64,000 bases of DNA from Pectobacterium actinidiae (lineage in GTDB: Bacteria; Pseudomonadota; Gammaproteobacteria; Enterobacterales; Enterobacteriaceae): NCBI RefSeq assembly GCF_000803315.1, contig NZ_JRMH01000001.1, positions 310,001 through 374,000 on the forward strand. Reading direction: 5' to 3'. The translations under genes were made by a program, and so were the position numbers. Below, in pieces: positions 38,801 to 46,064 of the stretch; position 1 is the first letter of the stretch, and every line of letters starts with the position of its first letter. A model generated the notes under the pieces. That model was not told where the DNA came from, made no database searches, and worked only from the letters and a program-made list of their open reading frames with translations.

Positions 38801-41370
38801 GTACTCAACTGACATCAGGGAAAGATGGAGCGAAGTTTCTTTCTCCCAACTCACTTCGCCTGCACGTCAATCTTTTGCATATCTGGAAACAATGTCCTGA
38901 CTGTACGGCGCTTATGCCATTTGCTTTAGAACATTCCATTTGTCTTGTTTGTGGTAGCAACAATGTCAAAACTGTCGATCCGTCGGAAAGCAGTTATATT
39001 AATGCCCGAAAAGGATTTTGGCGTTCGCCGGTAGAAGAGGCGTTCGTTTCAAATTCGCGACTTCTGAACCTTAGCGTTGAGGAGCATACCGCCCAGCTAT
39101 CGCACAGAGATCGCGCCAGTGTTCATGCTACTACTGAACTCTACGAGCTGAGATTTCAGGATGTCCTTATCAATGATACTGACAGACCTATCGACGTGCT
39201 TAGCTGTACGACGACAATGGAGGTGGGCGTTGATATTGGCTCTCTGGTTGCTGTGGCATTAAGGAATGTTCCGCCACAACGAGAAAATTACCAGCAACGA
39301 GCGGGGCGGGCGGGGCGTCGTGGTGCTTCTGTTTCAACGGTGGTGACATATTCTCAAAATGGCCCTCATGACAGTTATTATTTCCTTAATCCTGAACGTA
39401 TTGTCGCAGGTCCCCCTCGAACGCCAGAAGTGAAGGTAAACAACCCTAAAATAGCCAGAAGGCACGTACACTCATTTTTAGTTCAGACTTTTTTCCACGA
39501 GTTAATGGATCAGGGAGCGTATAGTTCCGGAGAAAAAACATCCATGCTGGAAAAGGCGCTTGGTACAACGCGAGAGTTTTTTCATGGGGCAAAGGATACA
39601 GGTCTCAACCTGGAGGGTTTCAATTACTGGGTGACAGACCGTGTTTTGTCCACCAATGGTGATCTGAGAACGAGTGTTGCGGCATGGCTTCCTTCTGTTC
39701 TTGAGACTGGCGGCCTTACACCTGGTGACTGGTTTGCTAAGGTAGCAGAAGAGTTTTTAAATAGACTCCACAATCTGGCTGAAAATGTTCCACTGCCTGT
39801 CGTTTTTGCAGGTGAAGAAGACGAGAGCGATGATGAGAACATTATTGGGGCAAAATTTGAACAGGAGGAGTTGCTCGAATTCTTGTTTTATCATGGTCTG
39901 TTGCCGAGTTATGCATTCCCTACCAGTCTCTGTAGCTTCTTGGTTGAAAAAGTCGAGCGAAATTCCAGAGGTACTTTTGAGGTACGCACGGTACAACAAC
40001 CTCAACAGTCAATTTCTCAGGCTCTCAGTGAATATGCCCCAGGGCGATTGATTGTTATTGACAGGAAAACCTATCGCTCAGGTGGTGTTTTTTCCAATGC
40101 ATTGAAAGGAGAAATTAACCGGGCCAGAGTGCTTTTCAATAATCCTAAAAAATTTGTTCATTGTGATAAGTGTTCTTTTGTTCGCGATCCTCATAAATAT
40201 CAGAGTGACGACAGTATTTGTCCCATTTGTGGTGGCATGCTGAAAGAAGAAATAATGATTCAGCCCGAGGTATTTGGGGCTGAAAATGCCAGAGAACTTA
40301 ATGAGGACGATAGAGAACAAGAAATTACTTATGCAACAGTGGCTCAGTATCCACAACCTGTTGATCCTGAAGATTTTGAATTCAAAGCAGGTGGAGCCCA
40401 CATTCTTTTTACCCACGCAACAGATCAGAAACTGGTGACGGTCAACCGGGGTAAGAATGAGGGGCAATCCAGTGGTTTTTCAGTATGTACTGAGTGTGGT
40501 GCAGCCTTTGTTTTTGATTCTTACTCTCCTGCAAAGGGGGCGCATGAAAGACCTTATAAATATATATCAACCAAGGATACACCACGCTTGTGCTCCGGCG
40601 AATATAAACGCGTTTTTCTTGGGCATGATTTCCGTACAGATTTGCTCTTACTACGGTTAACAGTCGCATCTCCGCTTGTCACTGATACTTCAAATGCCGT
40701 CGTTCTACGGATGTATGAAGATGCATTACATTCAATCGCTGAAGCACTCCGGCTTGCCGCCAGTCGTCATAAACAATTAGATCTTGATCCTGCCGAGTTC
40801 GGTTCTGGTTTCAGGATCTTGCCCGCTATCGGGGAAGACGCTCAGACATTGGATCTGTTCCTGTATGATACTTTATCCGGTGGTGCTGGTTACGCTGAAG
40901 TTGCTGCCACTAATCTGGATGATATTCTTACAGCAACGCTTGAATTACTGGAAGGCTGTGAGTGCGATACGTCCTGTACTGATTGTCTCAATCATTTCCA
41001 TAATCAACATATCCAAAGCCGTCTTGACAGGAAATTAGGTGCATCTTTACTTCGTTATGCTATGTATGGTGAAGTGCCATGCTGTTCTTCCCCCGCTGTA
41101 CAGGTAGATAAACTGTCGCAATTACGGGCTAGTCTGGAGCTGGATGGTTTCCAAAGTTCAGAGGGCGGCACACAAGAAGCGCCAATGATTGTCGGGTTAA
41201 ATGGTCACTCTGTTACACTTGGATGCTATCCAGGTCTTATCGATCGGCCTGACTTCATGCACGACGTCTGTAAGGCGAGAAATGTCGGAGAATATCTGGC
41301 GCTGAATGAGTACCTTCTTCGTTCTAATCTTCCCGAAGCGCACCAGAAGGTCAGGAATCTCTTACGATAA
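35860..41370 (+). CDS. druE: Druantia helicase DruE (DUF1998)
   Basis: 1836 residues, a superfamily 2 helicase and the hallmark of Druantia. Motifs: ATGTGSGKTESF (Walker A, about residue 120), LVLDEAHMY (DEAH, about 346), ILTSASLGS (motif III), and QQRAGRAGRRGA (motif VI, about 1147). Paired cysteines occur in several zinc-like clusters (CPDC, CLVC; CDKC, CPIC). The C-terminal CECDTSCTDC near residue 1700 fits DUF1998, the MrfA-type metal-binding region. It probably translocates on nucleic acid during anti-phage defence. Starts at the ATGA overlap with druD. It is the last gene of the operon and converges with the DUF4411 pair. Confidence 0.92.
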   Translation: MINKNKVSERSGIHETAKSLADNLRQYIEAQYHIRDEGLIDERRALLQQAETIAQIPYIEATPVYEPGIPYSELPIPKAASNVLAQLSEMGVGLYPLPYEHQSQALASFLGDEASDLVIATGTGSGKTESFLMPIIGNLAIEAAERPESASLPGCRAILLYPMNALVNDQLARIRRLFGDSEASKVLMAGRYSPVRFGGYTGRTPYPGRRSSKRDEQFIKPLFDEFYSKLADNDSVRTELERIGRWPSKDLDAFYGQGASQTKTYISGKKVGKQFVANNWGERLVTQAEDRELMTRHEIQHSCPELLITNYSMLEYMLMRPIERNIFEQTKDWLRADSRNELILVLDEAHMYRGAGGAEVALLIRRLCARLDIPRERMRCILTSASLGSVADGERFARDLTGLSETSPRKFRIIEGTRESRPLSRVVTNREAEALADFDLNSFQCVADDLESAFVAIDTLAARIGWQKPTIKNRSALRHWLFDNLTGFGPLETLIEIVSGKAVRLDVLSKKLFPNSPQEIAVRATDSLLALGCYAQRNSDNRVLIPTRMHLFHRGLPGLYACIDPECNQRLGNHSGPTILGRLHTKPLDHCTCASKGRVYELLTHRDCGAAFIRGYVSSEMDFVWHQPNGPLSEGGNIDLVPVEILVEETPHPHSDYQDRWLHITTGRLFKQCPEDDSGYRKVFIPDRVKSDSEITFDECPVCMRRTRNDQDEPSKIMDHVTKGEAPFTTLVRTQMSRQPASRSTDVRHPNGGKKVLIFSDGRQKAARLARDIPRDIELDLFRQSIALACSKLEKITRDPRPTAVLYLAFLSVLSEHDLLIFDGEDSRRVITAREEFDRDCDSDLEQAFDDNFSPQEPPSRYKMALLKLLCSNYYSLSGTTIGFVEPSPLKRKKLWEAVQAKKINIESKDVHALAVAWIDTLLTEFAFDESIGSTLRSKAAGFYKPNWGSKGQFGKALRKALMLHPGMGEFSVEALEDIFRTQLTSGKDGAKFLSPNSLRLHVNLLHIWKQCPDCTALMPFALEHSICLVCGSNNVKTVDPSESSYINARKGFWRSPVEEAFVSNSRLLNLSVEEHTAQLSHRDRASVHATTELYELRFQDVLINDTDRPIDVLSCTTTMEVGVDIGSLVAVALRNVPPQRENYQQRAGRAGRRGASVSTVVTYSQNGPHDSYYFLNPERIVAGPPRTPEVKVNNPKIARRHVHSFLVQTFFHELMDQGAYSSGEKTSMLEKALGTTREFFHGAKDTGLNLEGFNYWVTDRVLSTNGDLRTSVAAWLPSVLETGGLTPGDWFAKVAEEFLNRLHNLAENVPLPVVFAGEEDESDDENIIGAKFEQEELLEFLFYHGLLPSYAFPTSLCSFLVEKVERNSRGTFEVRTVQQPQQSISQALSEYAPGRLIVIDRKTYRSGGVFSNALKGEINRARVLFNNPKKFVHCDKCSFVRDPHKYQSDDSICPICGGMLKEEIMIQPEVFGAENARELNEDDREQEITYATVAQYPQPVDPEDFEFKAGGAHILFTHATDQKLVTVNRGKNEGQSSGFSVCTECGAAFVFDSYSPAKGAHERPYKYISTKDTPRLCSGEYKRVFLGHDFRTDLLLLRLTVASPLVTDTSNAVVLRMYEDALHSIAEALRLAASRHKQLDLDPAEFGSGFRILPAIGEDAQTLDLFLYDTLSGGAGYAEVAATNLDDILTATLELLEGCECDTSCTDCLNHFHNQHIQSRLDRKLGASLLRYAMYGEVPCCSSPAVQVDKLSQLRASLELDGFQSSEGGTQEAPMIVGLNGHSVTLGCYPGLIDRPDFMHDVCKARNVGEYLALNEYLLRSNLPEAHQKVRNLLR

Positions 41371-41425
41371 AGATGACATAGAGGTGTCGCTGAATATTCA
41401 GTGACACCTGGCGAAATTATTTAAT

Positions 41426-41917
41426 TCAGGAACTCAAAACAAACCGCGCGTTTAACTCACGCAAAAACTGGAAAGTATTTATACAAGGCACGCCAAACTG
41501 CTGGCAAATATTCGGAACTTTAACTTTTTTAGTATTGAGTGCGACAAATGATTCATGTGTAACAACAACGGCTCCGATGGATTTTGCTTTGGCGATGATC
41601 CACGGATCGGCTTTTGCTAAAAAGTTATCACGATTACCAGCGTTGTAATCGCCCGTCATGACGGCTTGAACAACCTCAGTGAAAATCTGCTGAGTGTGGG
41701 CATCATCATTGCTTATGAAATGAGCCGGGCGTGCTTTTGCCCATTCCGCCAGCTCGTCATTGCCGTCTTTCAGTTCACGGCCAATCATATCCACACTGGC
41801 AATTGTACCCTGTTGAAACTGAAGATCGAGCCAGTCCCAGTAAGCGGGACATATATCCATTCCGTAATACTGATTTTTGGCCTGAATATAAGTATTTGCA
41901 TCCAGCAGATATCTCAT
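41426..41917 (-). CDS. DUF4411/PIN-like putative toxin
   Basis: 163 residues. The start MRYLLDANTYIQAKN is PIN-like (D in LLDAN). Further acidic residues occur in DMIGRELKDG and in DPWIIAKAKSIGAVVVTHES, the usual late aspartate of PIN nucleases. The family matches DUF4411, commonly encoded with an ImmA/IrrE-type partner. It overlaps the upstream partner by four bases (ATGA on the minus strand), a toxin-antitoxin-like arrangement. Ribonuclease activity is an inference from the fold. Confidence 0.75.
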   Translation of the reverse strand: MRYLLDANTYIQAKNQYYGMDICPAYWDWLDLQFQQGTIASVDMIGRELKDGNDELAEWAKARPAHFISNDDAHTQQIFTEVVQAVMTGDYNAGNRDNFLAKADPWIIAKAKSIGAVVVTHESFVALNTKKVKVPNICQQFGVPCINTFQFLRELNARFVLSS

Positions 41918-43056
41918 ACACCAAGTTCCTTCGCGAAAACAGGAATTTTAGCTGGTTTCATACCATCAAGAAGCGTACTTGCCTCACGGAGTAAAAGCTG
42001 GCCGCTCAGCGCTTGCCCAACCACCGCACGGGAAAAAGGTAAACTGATTTGAGCTTTTTTCGTCCGGTAATAGCCAGGGCCACCGTCGTTTTTTTCACGC
42101 TCCAGCCATGCGGCTTTTAACTCAGCAATAAAGTGATCGTAGTCGTCATACTGAATAAATCCCAGAGTCAACGCACGGCGTGCCAGCACCCAACGACTGA
42201 CCCGGAAATGCAGTTCCAAATGAAGGAGGTTTTCCTGCCACAACTCAAGATCTCGTTGCCAGAGGTGGCTGAACTCTTCAGCAGGAACCAATAATTCAGC
42301 CGCGACCGCGTTACATAAAACTTCTTCTTTGCGGGAAGTGCGGCTATCACCATCAGAGATACCGGACTGCCCAATCCATATATGGCACAGCTCATGGATT
42401 AGGGTAAATAAGCGAGCGCCGGGGGCGTCAGCATGATTGATGAAAATAACTGGCGCATACTCATCGGTAATGGCGAAGCCGCGAAATTCTTCAACCAGAA
42501 GAGGACGAGTGAAGTGGCCCAGGTTCGCCTGCCGCATGACTAAAATACCGAGGGATTCAATGCGGTTAACCAGATCCCGATAGTAATCATCACTGTTGCC
42601 GCGTTCGGGATACAGGCTAATCCCGAGTGCCTCTCTGATATCTTCAACAAGAATGTTGACATCAGTACGGGCAGAAAAACGCCCGACAAAGGGATTAGGC
42701 TCTGCCAGTTGTTGTTTCAGATACTCCCTGTACCATTCCTGACGCTGAAGCATGAGTTTAACTAAATCCAGCAGTTCGGCACTGGGCTGACTGACCGGTT
42801 TACCCTCAAGCGTTCTTAAATCGGGGATCGGAAGCGTTTCAACGGGAGGCTTTAATAAGAACAGATAGCCAAAAGGGACGTGGGTCTTATCAGCGAACTG
42901 CATGGCCTGATTAAATGTTAGCGCTTGCTTGCCGGACTCCCACTTCAGCAGACGGTCTTCAGCGATCATAAGCTTATGGGCAAATTCAGACACAGAATAA
43001 CCAGAACGCTCACGCGCCCAGGTCAGCATTGCTGTGTTGATGTTTGCAGTGGCCAT
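41914..43056 (-). CDS. HTH-XRE and ImmA/IrrE metallopeptidase-domain protein
   Basis: 380 residues from the ATG at 43056 (AGGA upstream); the frame is open to 43086. Residues about 10-65 form an XRE-type helix-turn-helix (ERSGYSVSEFAHKLMIAEDRLLKWESGKQALTFNQAMQFAD). The C-terminal half has the zinc-peptidase motif TLIHELCHIWIG (HExxH). It is translationally coupled to the DUF4411 gene. It likely regulates the pair and may act as antitoxin, either by repression or by proteolysis of a partner. Which of these applies cannot be seen. Confidence 0.82.
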   Translation of the reverse strand: MATANINTAMLTWARERSGYSVSEFAHKLMIAEDRLLKWESGKQALTFNQAMQFADKTHVPFGYLFLLKPPVETLPIPDLRTLEGKPVSQPSAELLDLVKLMLQRQEWYREYLKQQLAEPNPFVGRFSARTDVNILVEDIREALGISLYPERGNSDDYYRDLVNRIESLGILVMRQANLGHFTRPLLVEEFRGFAITDEYAPVIFINHADAPGARLFTLIHELCHIWIGQSGISDGDSRTSRKEEVLCNAVAAELLVPAEEFSHLWQRDLELWQENLLHLELHFRVSRWVLARRALTLGFIQYDDYDHFIAELKAAWLEREKNDGGPGYYRTKKAQISLPFSRAVVGQALSGQLLLREASTLLDGMKPAKIPVFAKELGV

Positions 43057-43214
43057 AACACGATTCCTGGTGATTTTCTCTGTCATTATAAATGAATAGT
43101 CCGCTTAAAACCCATTGTTTTAGTGCATGTTGGTTTCTTTACTTGACAAACTCCTTGCCGTTCATTCCCTGTCGCGGTATCTTTTACCCGTACCTGCAAA
43201 ATCAGGTGCCGGGA

Positions 43215-43399
43215 TTGGAACCCCGATGAACCTCACTGGCGACGAGACGCCAACGCGTCTTTTTTTATGTCGCGCGTTTAGCTACACCCAAATTATGGTG
43301 GGCTGGGCGGGGGCACCGCAAGGTGCGCCGGTTTCAGTGAGGCCGGTAGTTCCAACCCCGTTCAGTCCACCACCCTGAGATTGGAACCTCTGGTGGTGG
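43215..43399 (+). ncRNA. C4/CI-type antisense RNA region of P4-like elements
   Basis: The core (43297-43371, 75 nt) is closed by GGTGGGCTG/CAGTCCACC. It contains a GCACC-GCAA-GGTGC hairpin with a GNRA loop, and single-stranded GTGAGG (43337-43342) and GTTCCAA (43349-43355). These are complementary to upstream CCTCAC (43231-43236) and TTGGAAC (43215-43221), and to downstream TTGGAAC (43381-43387). Downstream GGTGGTGG (43392-43399) can also pair with CCACCACC (43367-43374). This is the architecture of phage P1 c4 and P4 CI RNAs, which control downstream gene expression by pairing in the same leader. Boundaries are approximate. Confidence 0.65.
43245..43267 (+). terminator. Intrinsic terminator in the antisense-RNA leader
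   Basis: AGACGC-CAAC-GCGTCT (43245-43260) is a perfect 6-bp stem followed by TTTTTT. It lies between the upstream target-like sequence and the C4-like RNA core, as in the P4 immunity leader, where early transcripts are terminated. Confidence 0.75.
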
Positions 43400-43432
43400 T
43401 TATAAGTTAACTTCTCACTGGAGGCTGCCACT

Positions 43433-43894
43433 ATGGCTACAACCCTCAACCAGACTCACCCGTTACTTAGCGTTCCTTTCAGCGCCGCCACGGATTTCAT
43501 CCTACTGGCCGACCATTGTGAAAAGTGCGCAGATACTCAGGCGGAAAGCTACGATCCTGTACTGAAGATGGCTCTCTGCGGTCGGCTTGCAGCCGCTCTT
43601 GCGCTGCTGAAACCGGGCCTACGCGATCCCATTCCAACTCACCTGATAGACAGCCTGACCGTTGATACCTTGCCCACAAATTCTCCCCGTTTTGCCCCCG
43701 ATTCGGATACGCTTTGCGATTACTGTTTTACCCTGACTCAGCTTCTGCTTTGCCGGATGTTTCCGCCACAAGCGGAAGAACAATTGCGCTGGCTTCTGGC
43801 GGAACTGGTTGATTACTTTGCCGCTGAACTGAAAGCCCCGCGCTGGATACGTACCGCTGACGGCGTGAAGTGTATTGATGAGGAGGCGGCATGA
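43433..43894 (+). CDS. Hypothetical protein of P4-like islands
   Basis: 153 residues, with GGAGG upstream of the ATG at 43433. No enzyme motif was seen. It has several cysteines (DHCEKC, LCDYC, LLCRM) and helical content, and ends in ...GVKCIDEEAA. It directly follows the C4-like RNA leader, so it is probably the gene controlled by it. It is coupled by ATGA to the small HTH gene. From memory similar proteins sit at this position in P4-like satellites and islands, but I do not know the function. Confidence 0.65.
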   Translation: MATTLNQTHPLLSVPFSAATDFILLADHCEKCADTQAESYDPVLKMALCGRLAAALALLKPGLRDPIPTHLIDSLTVDTLPTNSPRFAPDSDTLCDYCFTLTQLLLCRMFPPQAEEQLRWLLAELVDYFAAELKAPRWIRTADGVKCIDEEAA

Positions 43895-44112
43895 ACCAAC
43901 AGGATTGGCATCCCGCCGATATTATTGCGGCGTTGAAAAAACGGGGAACAACACTGGCGGCGGTTTCGCGTAACGCAGGGCTGGCTTCTTCCACGCTGGC
44001 GAATGCGCTGACAAAACACTGGCCCAAGGGAGAACGGCTGATTGCGGAAGCGTTGGGCGTTTCGCCTGCGGAAATCTGGCCTTCCCGTTACCGCAAGCCA
44101 GAGGAGCACTAA
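43891..44112 (+). CDS. Ner/Nlp-type small HTH DNA-binding protein
   Basis: 73 residues. DWHPADIIAALKKRGTTLAAVSRNAGLASSTLANALTKHWPKGERLIAEALGVSPAEIWPSRY matches the Nlp/SfsB/Ner family of Mu-like repressors over nearly its whole length, including the ending IWPSRY. It overlaps the preceding hypothetical gene by ATGA. It probably regulates island genes. Transcription likely ends at the 17-bp hairpin downstream. Confidence 0.85.
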   Translation: MNQQDWHPADIIAALKKRGTTLAAVSRNAGLASSTLANALTKHWPKGERLIAEALGVSPAEIWPSRYRKPEEH

Positions 44113-44124
44113 AGTAAAACAATC

Positions 44125-44168
44125 TCTCCCGTCCCGTTATCGGCGAACGCGGATAACGGGACGGGAGA
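44125..44168. terminator. 17-bp perfect hairpin after the Ner-like gene
   Basis: Arms at 44125-44141 and 44152-44168 are fully complementary (TCTCCCGTCCCGTTATC and its complement) around a 10-nt loop. No T-run follows on the plus strand; on the minus strand TTGTTTTAC follows. It may terminate transcription or insulate the adjacent non-coding region. Confidence 0.5.
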
Positions 44169-44412
44169 AGGCAAGCGAAGCGCGGCAGCTTGTCATTCAT
44201 AAAATGACGAAAAAATCAACAAACAACTCTATAAAAGCAAAAAACAGTTTTCCCTTTCTGCCTTGTTGCCACGGGTGTAAGTTTGCACCTGCACAAAATG
44301 CTTTATGACCTGAGAGAAGCGCCTGATGAATCAGGATGGTCAATCCCTTACCGGCGGCTACCTTTGCAAACTGCCGGACCGTCTAACAGACGGTTAAGGT
44401 CATCCTTCACTT

Positions 44413-44605
44413 CTGCACCAGCCTATAAACGTGACGGGCAACGGCCTGCATTGCCGTAAGGCTTTGCTGCCGCGTGACCGCTATCTTGCACCAGAATTTC
44501 AATTCTCAATCACTGCGCCAGTCCAGTGCGTCACTTTAACCGCGCAAAGCGGGAAAGTGACGCACCAGCGCCTTTTGACTGCACCAGAGAATTCAACTGC
44601 GCCAA
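44413..44605 (+). repeat. CTGCRCCAR repeat array, left
   Basis: Copies at 44413 (CTGCACCAG), 44486 (TTGCACCAG), 44513 (CTGCGCCAG), 44560 (ACGCACCAG), 44579 (CTGCACCAG) and 44597 (CTGCGCCAA), all in the same orientation. The mirror array lies at 45779-46031, on the other side of the recombinase gene. Confidence 0.65.
44526..44565. repeat. 12-bp inverted repeat within the array
   Basis: GTGCGTCACTTT (44526-44537) pairs perfectly with AAAGTGACGCAC (44554-44565). The spacer holds an inner CCGC (44540-44543)/GCGG (44549-44552) stem. The right arm overlaps one of the nine-base repeats. Confidence 0.65.
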
Positions 44606-44887
44606 CGCACGGCGGGATTCTGACACCTTAATTCAACCCACTTTCACTCACAGGAGAACTTGAACCGATACCGGAGGGGGATCAGGACGATCCGGGGGAT
44701 AACCCGCGCAAGCGGGCGGCTGCTCAGAGAGCACCACCGAAGCCCCGCAATACCTCAACGGCTGCCGCCCCGGCGCTCAGGTATCGTTCGCAGCCCCGAC
44801 AAAAATCAGGGGCTATCGGCCTATGCGCCGGGGAAGGTTGTATCTGTTTTGGATTTTGCGGCAATCATGAAAAGGGGACATGTAAAA

Positions 44888-45769
44888 ATGAGTCTTCTGG
44901 AGCAGGAAATGAAAATGCTGGCGCGGCAGGCGGGCGGCAGTCATAAAACCGTCCACGATCGCATGGCGCTGGCGCAGCGATTTTGTGAGCGCTTGCTGGA
45001 ACAGAATGTACAGATCCGCCGGGTGGAGCAACTGAAAGCGCGGCATATTGAGAATTACGTTCGGGAACGACTGGATCAGGGCATAACGAAACGTAGCCTG
45101 CAAAACGAGATGGCGGCGATCCGCTGTCTGTTGAAGCAGGCCGGGCGTGATCGGTTAGCAGCCAGTGAACGGCTGTCCAATAAATCGCTCGGCTTGTCCG
45201 GCGCATCCCGCAACGGCACCCGGCGGGCGATTACGGCGGAGTATTATCGGCAGGTGCTGGAAATCGCTCGCGCAAAAGACGCCGGGATGGCGGCGGCGTT
45301 GGAACTATCAAGGTTGATGGGCCTGCGTTCACAGGAAGCGGTGCAGTGTGCGCAATCGCTTAGGACGTGGAAACAGGCGCTGGAGCGTGATGAAACCCGG
45401 CTGACCATCGTTTTCGGCACCAAAGGCGGACGGTCCCGCGAGACAATAATTCTGGATGCTGGCGCAGTCAGAAAAGCGCTGGAAAATGCGTTAGCTGTGG
45501 CGGAACAACGCAACGGCAGGCTGATTGATAAACCCGATCTGAAAAGCGCGATGAAGTACTGGCACGGTCAGGCTTCGCGTATCGGCTTGACTGGCGCATA
45601 TTCCCCGCATTCATTGCGCTACGCCTGGGCGCAGGATGCCATTCGTCATTATCTGGCGCACGGATTCAGCGAAAAAGAGGCGCTGGCGCTGACGGCGATG
45701 GATTTAGGCCACGGCGACGGGCGCGGGCGTTATGTGGCGCAGGTTTACGGACGGCGGGGAGAGGAGTGA
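44888..45769 (+). CDS. Tyrosine recombinase, integrase-domain (PF12834/PF12835-like)
   Basis: 293 residues from the ATG at 44888 (AGGGG upstream, MSLLEQEMKML typical of the family); the frame is open back to a TTG at 44660. The N-terminal half is a SAM-like core-binding domain (HKTVHDRMALAQRFCERLLEQN). The C-terminal half is the catalytic domain, with R in LMGLRSQEAVQ, K in VFGTKGGRSRE, HSLRYAWAQ (HxxR), GHGDGRGRYVAQVYG and the likely nucleophile Y near the end. This family is distinct from the P4-type integrases. It lies between two inverted arrays of a nine-base repeat, possible binding sites. Confidence 0.78.
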   Translation: MSLLEQEMKMLARQAGGSHKTVHDRMALAQRFCERLLEQNVQIRRVEQLKARHIENYVRERLDQGITKRSLQNEMAAIRCLLKQAGRDRLAASERLSNKSLGLSGASRNGTRRAITAEYYRQVLEIARAKDAGMAAALELSRLMGLRSQEAVQCAQSLRTWKQALERDETRLTIVFGTKGGRSRETIILDAGAVRKALENALAVAEQRNGRLIDKPDLKSAMKYWHGQASRIGLTGAYSPHSLRYAWAQDAIRHYLAHGFSEKEALALTAMDLGHGDGRGRYVAQVYGRRGEE

Positions 45770-45778
45770 GTTTCCGTG

Positions 45779-46031
45779 CTGGTGCAGCCGTTGATGAATG
45801 TTCGATCATTGAGTCAGCCAAAAGGAAAAAGGGCTAAAGGGTAAAGGATGCTAAGAGTAACAGCGCCAAACCGGAAAAGGCTAAAGGGCTGAAAAGGCCG
45901 TGATTGGCGCAGTTCGATGTTCGTTCGACGGAGAATCTGGTGCAGTCCTGCGATTTTCCCGGCATCAGTGAACGGGGGCAATGATACGCCCCAGCGCTGG
46001 TGCAAATAAAAAAGCAGATCCGCTGGCGCAA
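45779..46031 (-). repeat. CTGGYGCAR repeat array, right (inverted)
   Basis: Copies at 45779 (CTGGTGCAG), 45904 (TTGGCGCAG), 45937 (CTGGTGCAG), 45997 (CTGGTGCAA) and 46023 (CTGGCGCAA). These are the reverse complement of the motif in the left array. The array fills the gap between the recombinase and the convergent P4-type integrase. Confidence 0.65.
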
Positions 46032-46064
46032 AGATCTGCTTTTCGGCGTCAATCAGTCGCGGGT

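Larger units (their letters stand above)
44169..44887. other. Structured non-coding region upstream of recombinase
   Basis: About 700 bases without a convincing gene. Inverted repeats: AGTTTGCA (44280-44287)/TGCAAACT (44365-44372), CCTGA-TGAA-TCAGG (44322-44335), CCGGC (44351-44355)/GCCGG (44373-44377), and CCGTCT-AAC-AGACGG (44379-44393). A 12-bp stem follows at 44526-44565. The right half carries the nine-base repeat array. It could hold recombination sites, an origin or a structured RNA. Confidence 0.5.

Noticed and set aside
43143..43148. Consensus -35 TTGACA before the C4-like region
   Set aside because: No acceptable -10 at 16-18 bp, so it was not listed as a promoter, although a leader promoter must exist nearby.
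43134..43378. 83-codon ORF over the antisense-RNA leader
   Set aside because: It overlaps the terminator and C4-like RNA, and its translation has no protein character.
44660..44887. N-terminal extension of the 44888 recombinase from a TTG
   Set aside because: The extension (RRGIRTIRGITRASGRLL) is unlike the family; the family-like start MSLLEQEM at 44888 has a usable ribosome-binding site.
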